Made by a program: the position numbers and the translations under genes
Part shown: positions 1 to 9,717 of the stretch, piece after piece
Layout: every line of letters begins with the position of its first letter
Numbering within the stretch: the first letter of the stretch is position 1
The notes under the pieces: generated by a model
What the model saw: only the letters and a program-made list of their open reading frames with translations
What the model was told of the DNA's origin: nothing
The model's database searches: none
NCBI RefSeq assembly: GCF_001466725.1
Contig: NZ_CP013650.1
Coordinates: forward strand, 2,790,001 to 2,854,000
Reading direction: 5' to 3'
From: Lacimicrobium alkaliphilum
GTDB lineage: Bacteria > Pseudomonadota > Gammaproteobacteria > Enterobacterales > Alteromonadaceae
Length of the DNA stretch: 64,000 nt

Positions 1-1000
1 CAGATTCAAGCGGCGGCTGATTGGTCAGGGCACCGGGAATACCTGCAGAGATACCACCAACGGTATTGTCTTCCACCGTCATTTCACTGCGCACTGCCGG
101 TAAATCGGGGTTGTAACGTTTCTGTGTCTGTTCCACGGAGGTAAAGTCCATGCTCACATCCACCTGGGCGGTATAATTTCCCAGCCCCAGTACCGGGATC
201 AGAATCGAATCGATCTTGGACAGGGTTTCTGCTTCCCGGCGCTGTTCCAGCTCATAATTTTTGCGGCTACGGGCAGATTCTGCATCCTGAGAACCCGAAT
301 TCAGTAACCGGCCATTGCTGTCGGTCACTGTCACCCGGTTAGGCTCCATCCCCTGTACTGCGGAGGCGACGATGTCCACCAGTGCATCCACTTCCTGGCC
401 CGATAGCACCGAACCGCGCGTTAAGGTCACCACAACAGTGGCGCTGGGCTTTTTCTCTACCCGGGCAAATACACTTTCCTTGGGCATCGCCAAAAGCACA
501 TTGGCGCGGCTGACGGCGCTGATGCTTTCAATAGTGCGGGCAATCTGTTGTTCCCGGGCATGTTTAAGCCGTTCTTTTTCCACCCGCTGACTGACACCAA
601 AGCCCATGTCCTGCATGATAATATCGGTGCCGGCTGAAGGCTCCTGAGAGATACCCTGGCGTGCCATGCCCAGCTTGATATCCTGATATTGTGTTTCATT
701 GACATAAATAACATTGCCGTCCAGGCGATATTCCACCTGGTTCAAATCCAGATAATCCAGCGTCTCGATCAGCTCTTCGGTAGGCATTTTTGCCAACGGT
801 CTGAAGTCAGGTTCTTTGGCCCAGATTACGATAAACACGGCAATGGCAACGCAAATTACCAGCGCCACAATCAGGGTAATCTGACGCAGCAAATCCAGCC
901 CGCCCAGACCATCGACAAAACCGGATTTCTGCTCCTGAGTATCATCATCCAGGTTGTTGTCACCGGATACCGCTAACTCAGTACTTGTTGCTTCAGCCAC
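1..1000 (-). CDS. fliF: Flagellar MS-ring protein FliF (N-terminal part, cut by window edge)
   Basis: FliF forms the inner-membrane MS ring of the flagellar basal body. About 333 codons are present; the gene runs off the left end. Translation of the minus strand gives an acidic N-terminus, then a hydrophobic segment (about residues 36-56), then the FliF/YscJ ring-building region with the motif KMPTEELIETLDYL and, further on, LLAMPKESVF. I place the start at the GTG at 1000-998: it follows GGGGAGATAACAG, which carries both a Shine-Dalgarno sequence and an in-frame TAA, so no longer start is possible. It lies 78 bp downstream of fliE and should share its sigma-54 promoter. Confidence 0.93.
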   Translation of the reverse strand, partial: MAEATSTELAVSGDNNLDDDTQEQKSGFVDGLGGLDLLRQITLIVALVICVAIAVFIVIWAKEPDFRPLAKMPTEELIETLDYLDLNQVEYRLDGNVIYVNETQYQDIKLGMARQGISQEPSAGTDIIMQDMGFGVSQRVEKERLKHAREQQIARTIESISAVSRANVLLAMPKESVFARVEKKPSATVVVTLTRGSVLSGQEVDALVDIVASAVQGMEPNRVTVTDSNGRLLNSGSQDAESARSRKNYELEQRREAETLSKIDSILIPVLGLGNYTAQVDVSMDFTSVEQTQKRYNPDLPAVRSEMTVEDNTVGGISAGIPGALTNQPPLES

Positions 1001-1078
1001 CTGTTATCTCCCCGATATGCCATCGCTGTAAAAGCGGTGCTGATAGTTGTACATTGATTTCTGGTACGACATGGACGC

Positions 1079-1405
1079 TTATACCGGCATATTCATAATA
1101 GTTTTATAAGCTTCCAGAACCTTGTTACGTACCTGCACGGTCGCCTCAAAAGCAATACCGGCTTTTTCCTTGGTGATCATCACATCAGCCATGCTCAGAT
1201 TAGGATCGCCCATTTCAAAGGCCCGTTGGGCATCACGGGATTCCCAGCCCATACTATTGACGGTATCCAGGGCTTCCTTGAGCATATCTCCAAAATTCTG
1301 CGAGCTGGGGTTGGTTACCAGGGGCTGGCTCTGCCCGATACCACCATTGGCTTCACTGGCCAGTGCCTGTAATTGGCTGTAAAGAGAATCGGCTTTTATT
1401 TCCAT
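1079..1405 (-). CDS. fliE: Flagellar hook-basal body protein FliE
   Basis: FliE is the small rod/MS-ring junction protein exported early by the flagellar type III apparatus. The 108-residue product has family length, with the typical FGDMLKEALDTVN segment near residue 38 and the C-terminal MITKEKAGIAFEATVQVRNK region followed by YKTIMNMPV. It is the first gene of the operon that continues with fliF. A sigma-54 type promoter is visible about 60 bp upstream (1463-1479, minus strand). In related organisms fliE usually follows flrC directly; here they are separated by about 17 kb of other genes. Confidence 0.95.
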   Translation of the reverse strand: MEIKADSLYSQLQALASEANGGIGQSQPLVTNPSSQNFGDMLKEALDTVNSMGWESRDAQRAFEMGDPNLSMADVMITKEKAGIAFEATVQVRNKVLEAYKTIMNMPV

Positions 1406-1462
1406 GGGTTAGCTCCAAAGAGTACTGTTTTTTGACAGTCGAACACGCTTTGGAGTTAAGTT

Positions 1463-1479
1463 AGCAATACCAATGCCAG
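1463..1479 (-). promoter_or_regulatory. Sigma-54 promoter of fliE operon
   Basis: On the minus strand the sequence reads TGGCATTGGTATTGCT: a -24 element TGGCAT (5 of 6 to TGGCAC) and a perfect -12 TTGCT, with exactly 10 bases between the invariant GG and GC. It sits about 60 bp upstream of the fliE start. Flagellar class III promoters in vibrio-like systems use sigma-54 with FlrC, which is encoded in this window. An AT-rich perfect palindrome (1480-1499) abuts its upstream side. Confidence 0.7.
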
Positions 1480-1499
1480 TTTTATAAGTTATTATAAAA
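1480..1499. promoter_or_regulatory. AT-rich palindrome beside the fliE promoter
   Basis: TTTTATAA (1480-1487), four bases, then TTATAAAA (1492-1499): a perfect 8-bp inverted repeat immediately upstream of the -24 element of the fliE promoter on the minus strand. The position would suit an upstream regulatory or bending site. It could equally be chance in AT-rich DNA. Confidence 0.25.
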
Positions 1500-1572
1500 C
1501 ATGAAGTTAGGCTAAATCGGTACTAGAGATGAGAAAGATGACGGGAAATTGACAACCAGCACAACGAACGCA

Positions 1573-1700
1573 GAAGCTCATTCTTCAATTCTCAGCGCCT
1601 TGGCGTCTCTGCGAGATCCCTGGCTTCTTTTTGTTTGATCTCGCAGAGACGCAGAGATCGCAACTGAGTACAGAGCTAATAAACCTCTGTGCACTGCGTG
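1573..1700. repeat. Dispersed hairpin repeat, copy 1 (in the 1406-1750 gap)
   Basis: This non-coding gap holds a member of a repeat family also seen at 17640-17700, 18060-18140 and 21170-21240. The core is a perfect 14-bp inverted repeat, GTCTCTGCGAGATC (1605-1618) and GATCTCGCAGAGAC (1637-1650), with an 18-base loop. It is followed by CAGAG-rich sequence (1642-1660) typical of the flanks of the other copies. No ORF with coding character lies here. Confidence 0.75.
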
Positions 1701-1750
1701 TAAATAACTTTCTTTCTTTTGGCTTAGATTGCTTTGGCTCACGTCAGGTA

Positions 1751-2773
1751 TCAGACATTCAGCACATACCAGGGCATAGTAAGGCTGATTCCCTCGAAAA
1801 TACGAAACTGTGGATCGTAACCAAGCAGTGACTGCCCTTTGCTGATATCGGCCTGTGAGTGGCGCACATCGCCGGGTCTGAAATCCCTATAAACCGGCTG
1901 CTTATCGTAACTTACACCTTGTTCAGCCAATGCTTCTTTGATGGCCTGGAACAGTTGATTAAGGGTGGTTCTGTCACCCAGGGCAACATTAAAAACTTCA
2001 CTCTTATCCAGTGTCGTCATGGCTGCCAGCAGGTTCATCTGTACCACGTTGTCGATGTAGCAAAAATCCCGGCTGGTCTCACCATCGCCATTGATAAACA
2101 CCTCTTCGCCATGATTCATGGCTGCAGTCCATTTCGGGATCACCGCTGCATAAGCACCATCGGGGTCCTGACGGCGCCCAAAGACGTTGAAATAACGCAG
2201 GCCGGTGCTTTTGAATTGATAAGCCCGGTCAAACACATCCGCATAAAGCTCATTCACATATTTGGTCACCGCATAAGGAGATAACGGCTTCCCTATGTTC
2301 TCTTCCACTTTCGGCAATGCGGGATGATCGCCATAAGTGGAACTCGAGGCGGCATAAACAAAAGCTTTAACCCCTTCATCTTTGGCGGCGCAGAGCATAT
2401 TCAGAAAACCACTGATATTCACTTCGTTGGAGGTAACAGGATCATTCAGTGAACGGGGAACCGAGCCTAAAGCGGCCTGATGTAATACCCGATCCACACC
2501 TTTTACGGCACTGGCACAGGTTTCTTTATTGCGGATATCCCCTTCAATAAAACGAAATTTCTGCCAGCGTTTCTCCCCCACCAGCGCTTTGACCTCATCA
2601 AGGTTTCTCTGATGCCCGGTGGCAAAATTATCTAATCCCACTACCTGCTGATCGGCTTTGAGCAGGGCCTCAACCAGATTAGAGCCGATAAATCCCGCAG
2701 CGCCTGTTACCAGCCAGACCTGGGGTTGTTGCTTAAGTTGCTCTATTACCTGTTGATAACGCTCCATGGTCAT
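1751..2773 (-). CDS. tviC: UDP-GlcNAc/GalNAc 4-epimerase (TviC/WbpP type)
   Basis: An extended short-chain dehydrogenase that would interconvert UDP-GlcNAc and UDP-GalNAc or their uronic acids for surface polysaccharide. The 340-residue product has the N-terminal NAD motif [11 protein letters not shown] (about residues 23-33), the SSSTYG segment near 144 and the catalytic YxxxK as YAVTK. The N-terminal leader of about 20 residues before the Rossmann fold is typical of WbpP/TviC rather than GalE. A GGAGGTT ribosome site precedes the ATG, which overlaps the stop of the upstream dehydrogenase by one base (TAATG). The pair matches the tviB-tviC arrangement. Exact substrate is not provable from sequence. 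Confidence 0.88.
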   Translation of the reverse strand: MTMERYQQVIEQLKQQPQVWLVTGAAGFIGSNLVEALLKADQQVVGLDNFATGHQRNLDEVKALVGEKRWQKFRFIEGDIRNKETCASAVKGVDRVLHQAALGSVPRSLNDPVTSNEVNISGFLNMLCAAKDEGVKAFVYAASSSTYGDHPALPKVEENIGKPLSPYAVTKYVNELYADVFDRAYQFKSTGLRYFNVFGRRQDPDGAYAAVIPKWTAAMNHGEEVFINGDGETSRDFCYIDNVVQMNLLAAMTTLDKSEVFNVALGDRTTLNQLFQAIKEALAEQGVSYDKQPVYRDFRPGDVRHSQADISKGQSLLGYDPQFRIFEGISLTMPWYVLNV

Positions 2774-4047
2774 TACAACCTCCTGTCAGTGAGTGATTTA
2801 TCCAGTGCATACTTAAGGTCGTAAATAACCCGCTTCTGCTTACATAACCTGTCAAACGTGGCGCGGTCATACTGCCTGAATTCATTATGCGCCACGGCCA
2901 GCACCACCGCATCATAAGCCTGCTCTGCCGGTCGTTCGACCAGTTCCAGACCATACTCATGCATGGCTTCATCAGCACTGGCCCAGGGGTCGTAAATGTC
3001 CACGCGGGCCCCGTATTCACTGATTTCACTGACAATATCCACCACCCTGGTATTACGCAGGTCCGGGCAATTTTCTTTAAAGGTCAGTCCCAACAGCAAT
3101 ACCCTTGCCTGTTGCACCTGTATGCCCTTTTGGATCATGCTCTTGACCAGCTCAGACACCACATATTTGCCCATGCCGTCATTCAGACGACGGCCGGCCA
3201 GAATCATTTCAGGATGATAACCAATGGCCTGTGCCTTATGTGTCAGGTAGTAGGGATCCACACCGATACAATGACCACCCACCAGCCCCGGTCTGAAGGG
3301 CAGGAAATTCCACTTGGTGCCGGCCGCTTCGAGTACTTCAAGGGTGTCGATACCGAGCTGATTGAAAATAATGGCGAGCTCGTTAATCAGGGCAATGTTG
3401 ACATCCCGCTGCGTATTTTCGATGACCTTCGCCGCTTCTGCCACTTTGATAGAGCTGGCTTTATGGGTACCGGCAATGATGATTTCACCGTACAGTGCAT
3501 CCACCAGATCCGCGATCTCCGGCGTTGAACCTGAAGTGACTTTCTTTATGGTGGAGACCCGATGTTCTTTGTCACCGGGATTGATCCGCTCCGGGCTGTA
3601 ACCGGCATAGAAATCCTGATTAAATTTAAGCCCGGACACCCGCTCAAGTACGGGTACACAATCTTCTTCTGTGGCACCGGGATATACGGTGCTCTCATAG
3701 ATAACAATATCGCCCGGCTTTAATGCCTTGCCGATAGTCTCACTGGCCTTAATCAGAGGGGTCAGATCGGGTCGTTTAAAACTGTCAATCGGCGTGGGAA
3801 CCGTCACGATAAAAACATTGGCTTGCGCTAAGTCCTGCAACTGATCAGTAAAACTCAGGCCTTTAGACTGCTGCAGTTCCTCAGTTGTCACCTCAAGGGT
3901 TGTATCCAGCCCTTTTTTCAACTCAGCGATACGCCTGGCATTAATATCAAATCCGATAACGCTGCGCTTTTTACCAAACTCAGCCGCCAGTGGCAGGCCT
4001 ACGTACCCCAGCCCGATTACCGCAACCCTTAATTCTTTCAGCTCCAT
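2773..4047 (-). CDS. tviB: UDP-N-acetylhexosamine 6-dehydrogenase (TviB/WbpA/WbpO type)
   Basis: Oxidises the C6 hydroxyl of UDP-GlcNAc or UDP-GalNAc to the uronic acid using two NAD+. The NAD-binding motif [10 protein letters not shown] is at the N-terminus; the catalytic cysteine lies in [11 protein letters not shown] around residue 265; a C-terminal NAD-sugar domain ([16 protein letters not shown]) completes the fold. A longer reading from 4065 is open, but the ATG at 4047 is preceded by CAGGACG with proper spacing while the upstream ATG has no ribosome site, so I chose 4047 (424 residues). It could supply UDP-GlcNAcA to the wbpB-E-D-I genes at 25449-29161, which lack a local 6-dehydrogenase, or UDP-GalNAcA with the adjacent epimerase. 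Confidence 0.9.
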   Translation of the reverse strand: MELKELRVAVIGLGYVGLPLAAEFGKKRSVIGFDINARRIAELKKGLDTTLEVTTEELQQSKGLSFTDQLQDLAQANVFIVTVPTPIDSFKRPDLTPLIKASETIGKALKPGDIVIYESTVYPGATEEDCVPVLERVSGLKFNQDFYAGYSPERINPGDKEHRVSTIKKVTSGSTPEIADLVDALYGEIIIAGTHKASSIKVAEAAKVIENTQRDVNIALINELAIIFNQLGIDTLEVLEAAGTKWNFLPFRPGLVGGHCIGVDPYYLTHKAQAIGYHPEMILAGRRLNDGMGKYVVSELVKSMIQKGIQVQQARVLLLGLTFKENCPDLRNTRVVDIVSEISEYGARVDIYDPWASADEAMHEYGLELVERPAEQAYDAVVLAVAHNEFRQYDRATFDRLCKQKRVIYDLKYALDKSLTDRRL

Positions 4048-4191
4048 AATGCGTCCTGATTCCATCTGTTATTTTTAGTTATGACTGATTCCGCGCCGCT
4101 ATCTAAGTTCCAGTGCCACTGAGACCCACAGATTCAGCTTATCCGGATAGTGTGAGGCATTTACCCGACAAGTCAATGCCACAAAAAAGTA

Positions 4192-5010
4192 TCACAGGCT
4201 GTCCAGGTAAGCATCTATATCCTCTTCAAGCTCAGCTTCCTGTTCAGATTTTTCCACCTCACCATCCTTGATCCTGTATTCAAGGTTCTGCAGATAAATA
4301 TTCCTGACCATGGCATAGGGGTCAACAGCATTATTGATCAGCTGTTCCTGTTGAATCAGTGATACCCGGGTTTCCAGCGCTTTGATAAATCGTCTGGCCA
4401 GACTCAGTTGCCAGGCCAGGTCATCCAGCGGGAAATAGGCTGAATCGACATACATACTCACTCCGCCTCTGACATCTCTGGGCCCCAATGCCGGTAGCAT
4501 CAGATAAGGCCCGGCGCCAACACCCCAGACACCTAACACTTCCTCAAACTCTTCCTCTTCGCGGGTCAGGCCCATTTCACTGGCCACATCAATAGTTCCC
4601 AAAAGACCAATAGTGGAGTTAACCAGAAAACGTCCCATGCTGACCATGGAGTCACCAACTTTGCCCTGCAGCAGGTTATTCACAGTATTCACCGGCTCTT
4701 CCAGATTAACCGCCGCATTAAGCAGGCCAGTGCGGGCAAATCCCGGCATATAGTCTGCGTAGGCCACCGCCATCGGACGCAAAATATAGGGGTCGAGCAC
4801 TTCCCAGTTAAAAGTCCACATCGCGCGGTTAAATCCCTCGAAGGGATCATTCACATCTTTGCTCTCAACAGGTCCGGATGCCTGGCTTTGCTGCAACCCT
4901 TCCGCGTCCTGCAGACTCTCTACCTCTGATGGCTGTCCCCGCTCTGGTGCAGAGGCACAGCCGCCCAACAAAACCAGTAGCAATGGCCATATAAAAACTG
5001 CTCTCATCAT
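4192..5010 (-). CDS. mlaA: MlaA (VacJ) outer-membrane lipoprotein
   Basis: MlaA removes mislocalised phospholipids from the outer leaflet of the outer membrane and passes them to the Mla transport system. The product (272 residues) starts with a lipoprotein signal peptide and lipobox LLGGC (Cys18), followed by a low-complexity Q/E/S linker. The family core then begins with DPFEGFNRAMWTFNW and includes EPVNTVNNLLQG, GVGAGPYLMLPALGPRD and the C-terminal region, ending in an acidic tail. Its ATG overlaps the ccmI stop (ATGA), so it is probably the distal gene of the ccm operon, although the functions are unrelated. Confidence 0.93.
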   Translation of the reverse strand: MMRAVFIWPLLLVLLGGCASAPERGQPSEVESLQDAEGLQQSQASGPVESKDVNDPFEGFNRAMWTFNWEVLDPYILRPMAVAYADYMPGFARTGLLNAAVNLEEPVNTVNNLLQGKVGDSMVSMGRFLVNSTIGLLGTIDVASEMGLTREEEEFEEVLGVWGVGAGPYLMLPALGPRDVRGGVSMYVDSAYFPLDDLAWQLSLARRFIKALETRVSLIQQEQLINNAVDPYAMVRNIYLQNLEYRIKDGEVEKSEQEAELEEDIDAYLDSL

Positions 5011-6227
5011 TTAATTTCCCTGTTTATAACGATACGTTGCTGCATGTTAGTCCCTGCCTCGATAGTAATGCTGGCCTCACCTTCCAGTTCACCAGCACGG
5101 ACCGATACATCAGCATCTTCTGATATACGTGCGATCAACTGCGCCTGGTTCAGATCTGACAACCGATAATCCGTCAGCATGGCATCGGCATCTGTCAGCA
5201 TCAGCGTCAACGGCATATCCTGCAACGGCTGCTTTTTTACCGCAGCGGGCATATTACCTTTGTCGGGATCACGGGCAAAGACAATCAGATAGCCCGTCTC
5301 CGGTAGTCTTGAGATAAGCTCCGGGGCCACACTGATCTCAAGTTGCAGCCTGGTGATATCAGCATCTTCACCACCCAGTGCTTCAATACGCTGTGCAACG
5401 GAGGCGTACATGGGATCGTCTTTTGGTAGCTGCTGCTGCAACTGGCGCCAACTATCCAGAGCAAGGTTATTCTGACCAAGCTGAGTAGCAGCAATTGCCA
5501 GCAAGCCGATGGCACTATGGTTGTTTTTATCTTTTTCAGTCAGGCTGCGAAGAATAGCCAATGCCCGTTGCAGATTGTCCTCGGTGGCGGTCATCACCAG
5601 TGCCTGGGCCAGGCTCATCCTGGCACTGTCCTTATCCGGATCGAGTCTTATGGACTTATCGTAAGCTTCAATGGCAGAGTCCAGCCGGTTAAGACTTGCA
5701 TGCAAACGCCCCAGCAACAGCCACCCTTCCGGTGCATCAGGCTGATGCCAGAGCCGGGTTCTCAGGGCCAGCGCAAAGCGCTGCAGCTCTTCGGCTGTGA
5801 CGCTGGGGTCGGCCTCTACTACCACCCTTTTGCCTAAGTCCGCCAGCTCCGCATTGGCTTGCTGCCAATGCTTCAGCTCGCCGATTTCATTGGCTTTCCA
5901 GTAACTGCCCCCGCCCACCGCCAACGCCAGCAACAGGCCCATAATCAGCACCGAAACAGAGAATGACCTGGCGGTGGGCTGCTCAGCGCCTTGCTCCTGC
6001 GCCAGGGCCAGTTTGAGTTCCTGTTCTGCTGATTTTAAATCCTGCTCATCAATCAGGCCTTCATGCACTTCCCGTTGCAGCTCTTCAAGGCGCTGCCGGG
6101 TAAGACGGATATTGAGCTTCTGGCTGTCCGCAGTCCCTCTGACCAGACGTTTCCCCAGCCATGGCCAGCATACCAGCAACAATGCCAGTAAGGTTAACGC
6201 ACCTGCACCGCTCCAGAATAAGGTCAC
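5007..6227 (-). CDS. ccmI: Cytochrome c biogenesis protein CcmI (TPR apocytochrome chaperone)
   Basis: CcmI binds the C-terminus of apocytochrome c and presents it to the CcmF/CcmH heme-ligation module. Two N-terminal membrane segments (near residues 3-20 and 90-110) are separated by a region matching the CcmI N-terminal domain (LTRQRLEELQREVHEGLIDEQDLKSAE begins about residue 41). A periplasmic TPR region follows (LDSAIEAYDKSIRLDPD) and then a beta-rich C-terminal domain. I chose the GTG at 6227 rather than the ATG at 6245 because GGAGGAGGACAA lies directly before it and it overlaps the ccmH stop as GTGA. Confidence 0.9.
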   Translation of the reverse strand: MTLFWSGAGALTLLALLLVCWPWLGKRLVRGTADSQKLNIRLTRQRLEELQREVHEGLIDEQDLKSAEQELKLALAQEQGAEQPTARSFSVSVLIMGLLLALAVGGGSYWKANEIGELKHWQQANAELADLGKRVVVEADPSVTAEELQRFALALRTRLWHQPDAPEGWLLLGRLHASLNRLDSAIEAYDKSIRLDPDKDSARMSLAQALVMTATEDNLQRALAILRSLTEKDKNNHSAIGLLAIAATQLGQNNLALDSWRQLQQQLPKDDPMYASVAQRIEALGGEDADITRLQLEISVAPELISRLPETGYLIVFARDPDKGNMPAAVKKQPLQDMPLTLMLTDADAMLTDYRLSDLNQAQLIARISEDADVSVRAGELEGEASITIEAGTNMQQRIVINREIK

Positions 6228-6661
6228 TTGTCCTCCTCCAGCCATTTGTCAGCTTTAGCCAGCATATCCGTATCGGCCTCTGCAGCCGGTCTGTTTCTTC
6301 GTCTTATCAGCATCACTACAACCAGCAACACGAACAGCAGCGGCCCCATCCACAGAAACAGGGTCAGTGGGTTTAATGGCGGCTGATAATAGACAAAATC
6401 ACCGTAGCGCTGTTTCATGTAATCAATCACTTCGCGCTCTGTGTATCCCTGTTGCAACAGTTGATAGACTTTGCGCTTCATATCCTGGGATACCAGTGCA
6501 TTGGAATCAGCAATATTCTGATTCTGACATTTAGGGCAACGCAGGTTTTCTGAGAGCTTCTGGAATAACTCGCGCTGGGCCGGGTAATCAAATACATAGA
6601 CCTCATCGGCAGCGCGTACACCAAAACTCAGTATCAGTAACAACGACAAAAACCACCTCAC
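6224..6661 (-). CDS. ccmH: Cytochrome c maturation thiol oxidoreductase CcmH
   Basis: CcmH keeps the apocytochrome CXXCH cysteines reduced or holds them as a mixed disulfide before heme attachment. The 145-residue product has a signal peptide (residues 1-17), the RCPKCQNQNI motif with Cys42 and Cys45, and one membrane helix near residues 103-122, the usual short CcmH form in which the CcmI part is a separate gene. It overlaps ccmI and ccmG by four bases each, in an operon with translational coupling. Confidence 0.95.
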   Translation of the reverse strand: MRWFLSLLLILSFGVRAADEVYVFDYPAQRELFQKLSENLRCPKCQNQNIADSNALVSQDMKRKVYQLLQQGYTEREVIDYMKQRYGDFVYYQPPLNPLTLFLWMGPLLFVLLVVVMLIRRRNRPAAEADTDMLAKADKWLEEDK

Positions 6662-7257
6662 AAGCCTGACTCCTGAACATTAAGCTCCTGATCACTGAGC
6701 TTGTGATAAAGAGGCAGAAATTTTTGCTGCCAGACCCGCTCGTTCACATCGCCAATATGGTGCAGCCGCACTCTGCCCTGGGCGTCAATCAGAAAGGTTT
6801 CCGGTGCACCGGTCACACCTAAGTCCAGTGACAGGCTGCGCTGCTGATCAAAAATATTAAATGCGTAAGGATTGCCTAACTGACTGAGTTTTTTGTCGAT
6901 ATCCCGGCGGATCTGCGCCAGTGACTTAGCCCCGAAATCCGGATCCAGATCCTGCTCATAATACAAACCAAGTATGCGCACGCCCTGCTGGCGCAACTCG
7001 GTTAAAAAGGGTAATTCGTAAGCGCAGGTGACACACCAGGTTCCCCACACATTCAGGAGGGTTACTTCGCCTTTAAACACCTGTGGCCCGTAGATAGTGC
7101 TTTCATCCATCACATCGGGCAGGGAAAATTCCGGCACGGGTCTGTCGAGAAGGCTGGATTGCCGTTCCCTGGGATCGGAAAACAACCCTTGCAGCAAAAA
7201 CACACTAATCAGCAAAAACAGTAACAATGGCAGCAGAAACAGAGTCAGTTTTTTCAT
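6658..7257 (-). CDS. ccmG: Thiol:disulfide interchange protein CcmG/DsbE
   Basis: Membrane-anchored periplasmic thioredoxin that reduces apocytochrome c or CcmH. One N-terminal hydrophobic anchor (residues 3-24) precedes a thioredoxin fold with active site WCVTC (Cys75, Cys78); the family GTWC context is intact, though the two residues between the cysteines, VT, differ from the commoner PS/PT. The cis-proline region appears as GVTGAPETFLID, a family signature. It overlaps ccmF and ccmH by four bases. Confidence 0.95.
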   Translation of the reverse strand: MKKLTLFLLPLLLFLLISVFLLQGLFSDPRERQSSLLDRPVPEFSLPDVMDESTIYGPQVFKGEVTLLNVWGTWCVTCAYELPFLTELRQQGVRILGLYYEQDLDPDFGAKSLAQIRRDIDKKLSQLGNPYAFNIFDQQRSLSLDLGVTGAPETFLIDAQGRVRLHHIGDVNERVWQQKFLPLYHKLSDQELNVQESGL

Positions 7258-9239
7258 GCCTGCGCCTCCGACAAACTCTGTGCCGGTATTTGCTCTTTGC
7301 CAGGTGCCAGCTTTGCCATGCGGTAACGTTTATCGGATAACGACAGACATCCACCTATTGCCATCAACAGGGCTCCTGCCCAGATCCAGCGAATAAAGGG
7401 TTTCACATACACCCGTAACGCCCAGGCGCCGTTATTCAGCTGTTCACCCAGCGCCACATACAGATCACGGGTCAGGCCCACATCGATAGCGGCTTCGGTC
7501 ATCACCGATCGCTGTACCGTGTAAAAGCGTTTTTCCGCTTCCAGATGATTCAGTTTTTTACCATTGGCATAAATATCCATGATCGCCACCTGTCCGGTGT
7601 AATTAGGCCCGCGTAAGGGCTCCACCCCCTGCAGCCGGAATGTATAACCGGCCAGCTCGATACTGTCTCCGGGTGACATGCGCACATCCCGCTCCTGACT
7701 GTAACTGGTCACCATAGCAATACCGATAATCATCACCGCAAAGCCAAGATGCCCCAGCACCATACCCCAGTGACTGGGTGTGAGTTTTTTAAGATCCGCT
7801 AAAAGTTCACCTTTATCGGCGATACGCTGACGTACTTCCTGCACTGTTGACACCATGATCCAGAAGCTCAGCAGCAGCCCCAGTGTCGCCATATAGGAAA
7901 AGCCATCGGTACCCAACCCTGCTAACAATGCCGAACTGATACTGATGACAAAGGCCTGTAACAAGTGGCTGCCAAGGGCCGATGCACTTTGTCGCTTCCA
8001 GCGACTCAACGGCCCCATGGCCAGCAAAAATACAAATGGCACCGTCAGATAGACAAACATCTGATCGAAAAATGGCGCGCCGACACTGATAGAGCCCAGC
8101 CCCAGCTCTTTATGCACCAGAGGCAACAAGGTACCCAGCAGCACCACTATGGTGGCGGCACTGAGCAGGATATTGTTGCCGATTAACATCATTTCTCTGG
8201 AAATCAGCTGATAGCGGCCAATGCTTCTGAGCTGCGGGGCCCGCAAGGCGTACAACAGCAGGGAGCCACCGATCACCAGCATCAGCAGTGCCAGTATAAA
8301 CAGCCCGCGGGTCGGGTCTGAGGCAAAGGAATGCACCGACACCAGGATCCCCGAACGTACCAGAAAGGTGCCCAATAAACTCAGGCAGAAAGCCGAAATT
8401 GCCAGTAACACCGTCCAGGACTTAAAGACCTTACGTTTCTCGGTAACCGCCAGCGAGTGCAGCAAGGCAGTGCCCACCAGCCAGGGCATAAAGGAGGCAT
8501 TTTCCACCGGATCCCAGAACCACCAGCCGCCCCAGCCCAGTTCTTTGTATGCCCACCAGCTTCCCAGGGCGATGCCCAGAGTCAGAAATATCCAGGCCGC
8601 CAGCGTCCAGGGGCGCGACCAGCGTGCCCAGGTAGAGTCCAGTCGCCCGGCAATCAGTGCCGCAATCGCAAAGGCAAAAACCACAGAGAAACCCACATAG
8701 CCCATATATAGCAGCGGCGGGTGGATAATCATGCCAAAATCCTGCAGCAGCGGATTAAGGTCTCTGCCATCCACAGGGAAAAAGGGCAACAGGCGCTCAA
8801 AGGGATTGGAGGCCAGCAGCATATAGAGGTAAAAGCCTACGCCCACCAGACCAAGAATACCCAGCACTCTGGCCAGAAACTCACGGGGGATACTTTGGCT
8901 GAACAGAGCCACGGCGACAGTCCATACAGAAAAAATCAGTACCCACAATAAAAACGAGCCCTCATGGCCACCCCATACGGCTGTCAACCGGTAGTACCAG
9001 GGCAGCAGCGTATTAGAATTATGGGCCACATAAGCGACGGTAAAATCATTCTCAAAAAAGGCCCAGCTCAGACAAAAATAAGCAAAGGCGGTAAATAAAA
9101 ATACTCCTATGGCCAGCGGCCGGGCCGTTGCCATCAGAGTATCGCTGCCTCGCTGTGCGCCCCACAAGGGATAAACAGCCAGCAGAATAGCCATCAACAG
9201 GGCCAGTACCAGCGAAAAGTGTCCGAGTTCGGCTAACAT
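7254..9239 (-). CDS. ccmF: Heme lyase CcmF
   Basis: Large polytopic inner-membrane protein that, with CcmH and CcmI, ligates heme to apocytochrome c. It has 661 residues (family about 640-660), many predicted membrane helices, and the tryptophan-rich WWD heme-handling motif WGGWWFWDPVENAS at residues 236-249. Conserved histidines occur in AHNSNTLLPWYYR (residue 72) and IIHPPLLYMGY (173). The C-terminal third contains a periplasmic loop before the final helix. Start ATG lies seven bases after the ccmE stop. Confidence 0.97.
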   Translation of the reverse strand: MLAELGHFSLVLALLMAILLAVYPLWGAQRGSDTLMATARPLAIGVFLFTAFAYFCLSWAFFENDFTVAYVAHNSNTLLPWYYRLTAVWGGHEGSFLLWVLIFSVWTVAVALFSQSIPREFLARVLGILGLVGVGFYLYMLLASNPFERLLPFFPVDGRDLNPLLQDFGMIIHPPLLYMGYVGFSVVFAFAIAALIAGRLDSTWARWSRPWTLAAWIFLTLGIALGSWWAYKELGWGGWWFWDPVENASFMPWLVGTALLHSLAVTEKRKVFKSWTVLLAISAFCLSLLGTFLVRSGILVSVHSFASDPTRGLFILALLMLVIGGSLLLYALRAPQLRSIGRYQLISREMMLIGNNILLSAATIVVLLGTLLPLVHKELGLGSISVGAPFFDQMFVYLTVPFVFLLAMGPLSRWKRQSASALGSHLLQAFVISISSALLAGLGTDGFSYMATLGLLLSFWIMVSTVQEVRQRIADKGELLADLKKLTPSHWGMVLGHLGFAVMIIGIAMVTSYSQERDVRMSPGDSIELAGYTFRLQGVEPLRGPNYTGQVAIMDIYANGKKLNHLEAEKRFYTVQRSVMTEAAIDVGLTRDLYVALGEQLNNGAWALRVYVKPFIRWIWAGALLMAIGGCLSLSDKRYRMAKLAPGKEQIPAQSLSEAQA

Positions 9240-9246
9240 CTGTGTA

Positions 9247-9717
9247 TTACTCCTGGTAGGACGCTTCTGATGGCTTTACGTGCTTGATACCTTTCATGGC
9301 CTCGGCAAGTTCCGGTGGCATATACTCTTCATCATGCTTGGCCAGCACCTCTTCGGCCTGAATATGATTGGCCTCGGTCAGATAGCCTGTGGCAACAATG
9401 CCCTGCCCCTCGCGAAACAAATCGGGCAGAATGCCCTGATAACTGACGGTAATTACCGGCCCGGTATCCACCAGATCAAAACTCACCGCCAGGCTGTCCT
9501 CGTCACGACGCACGGAACCTTCCACCACCATGCCGCCAACGCGAAGACGCTGACCCACCTTTGGTTTGACGCCTTCTTTACCCTGCACGATTTCTGAAGG
9601 GGTATAGAACAGATCAATATTCTGTCCCAGGGCATACAGCATCAGGCCGATAGCACCTGCTACCACTAATACCACAGCAGAAACTGCCATTAACCGTTGT
9701 TTACGTCTTGGATTCAT
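9247..9717 (-). CDS. ccmE: Periplasmic heme chaperone CcmE
   Basis: CcmE binds heme covalently through a histidine and passes it to CcmF. The 156-residue product has a single N-terminal membrane anchor (residues 9-30), an OB-fold beta-barrel, and the heme-attachment motif LAKHDEEY with His128 followed by MPPE. The tail is flexible and charged. It overlaps ccmD by four bases. Confidence 0.96.
   Translation of the reverse strand: MNPRRKQRLMAVSAVVLVVAGAIGLMLYALGQNIDLFYTPSEIVQGKEGVKPKVGQRLRVGGMVVEGSVRRDEDSLAVSFDLVDTGPVITVSYQGILPDLFREGQGIVATGYLTEANHIQAEEVLAKHDEEYMPPELAEAMKGIKHVKPSEASYQE

Noticed and set aside
1631..1831. Short plus-strand ORF over the hairpin repeat
   Set aside because: It reads through the inverted repeat and into the antisense of the tviC 3' end; no coding signal.
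8221..8951. Several plus-strand ORFs inside ccmF
   Set aside because: They are antisense shadows of the well-supported ccmF gene, with no ribosome sites or family features.
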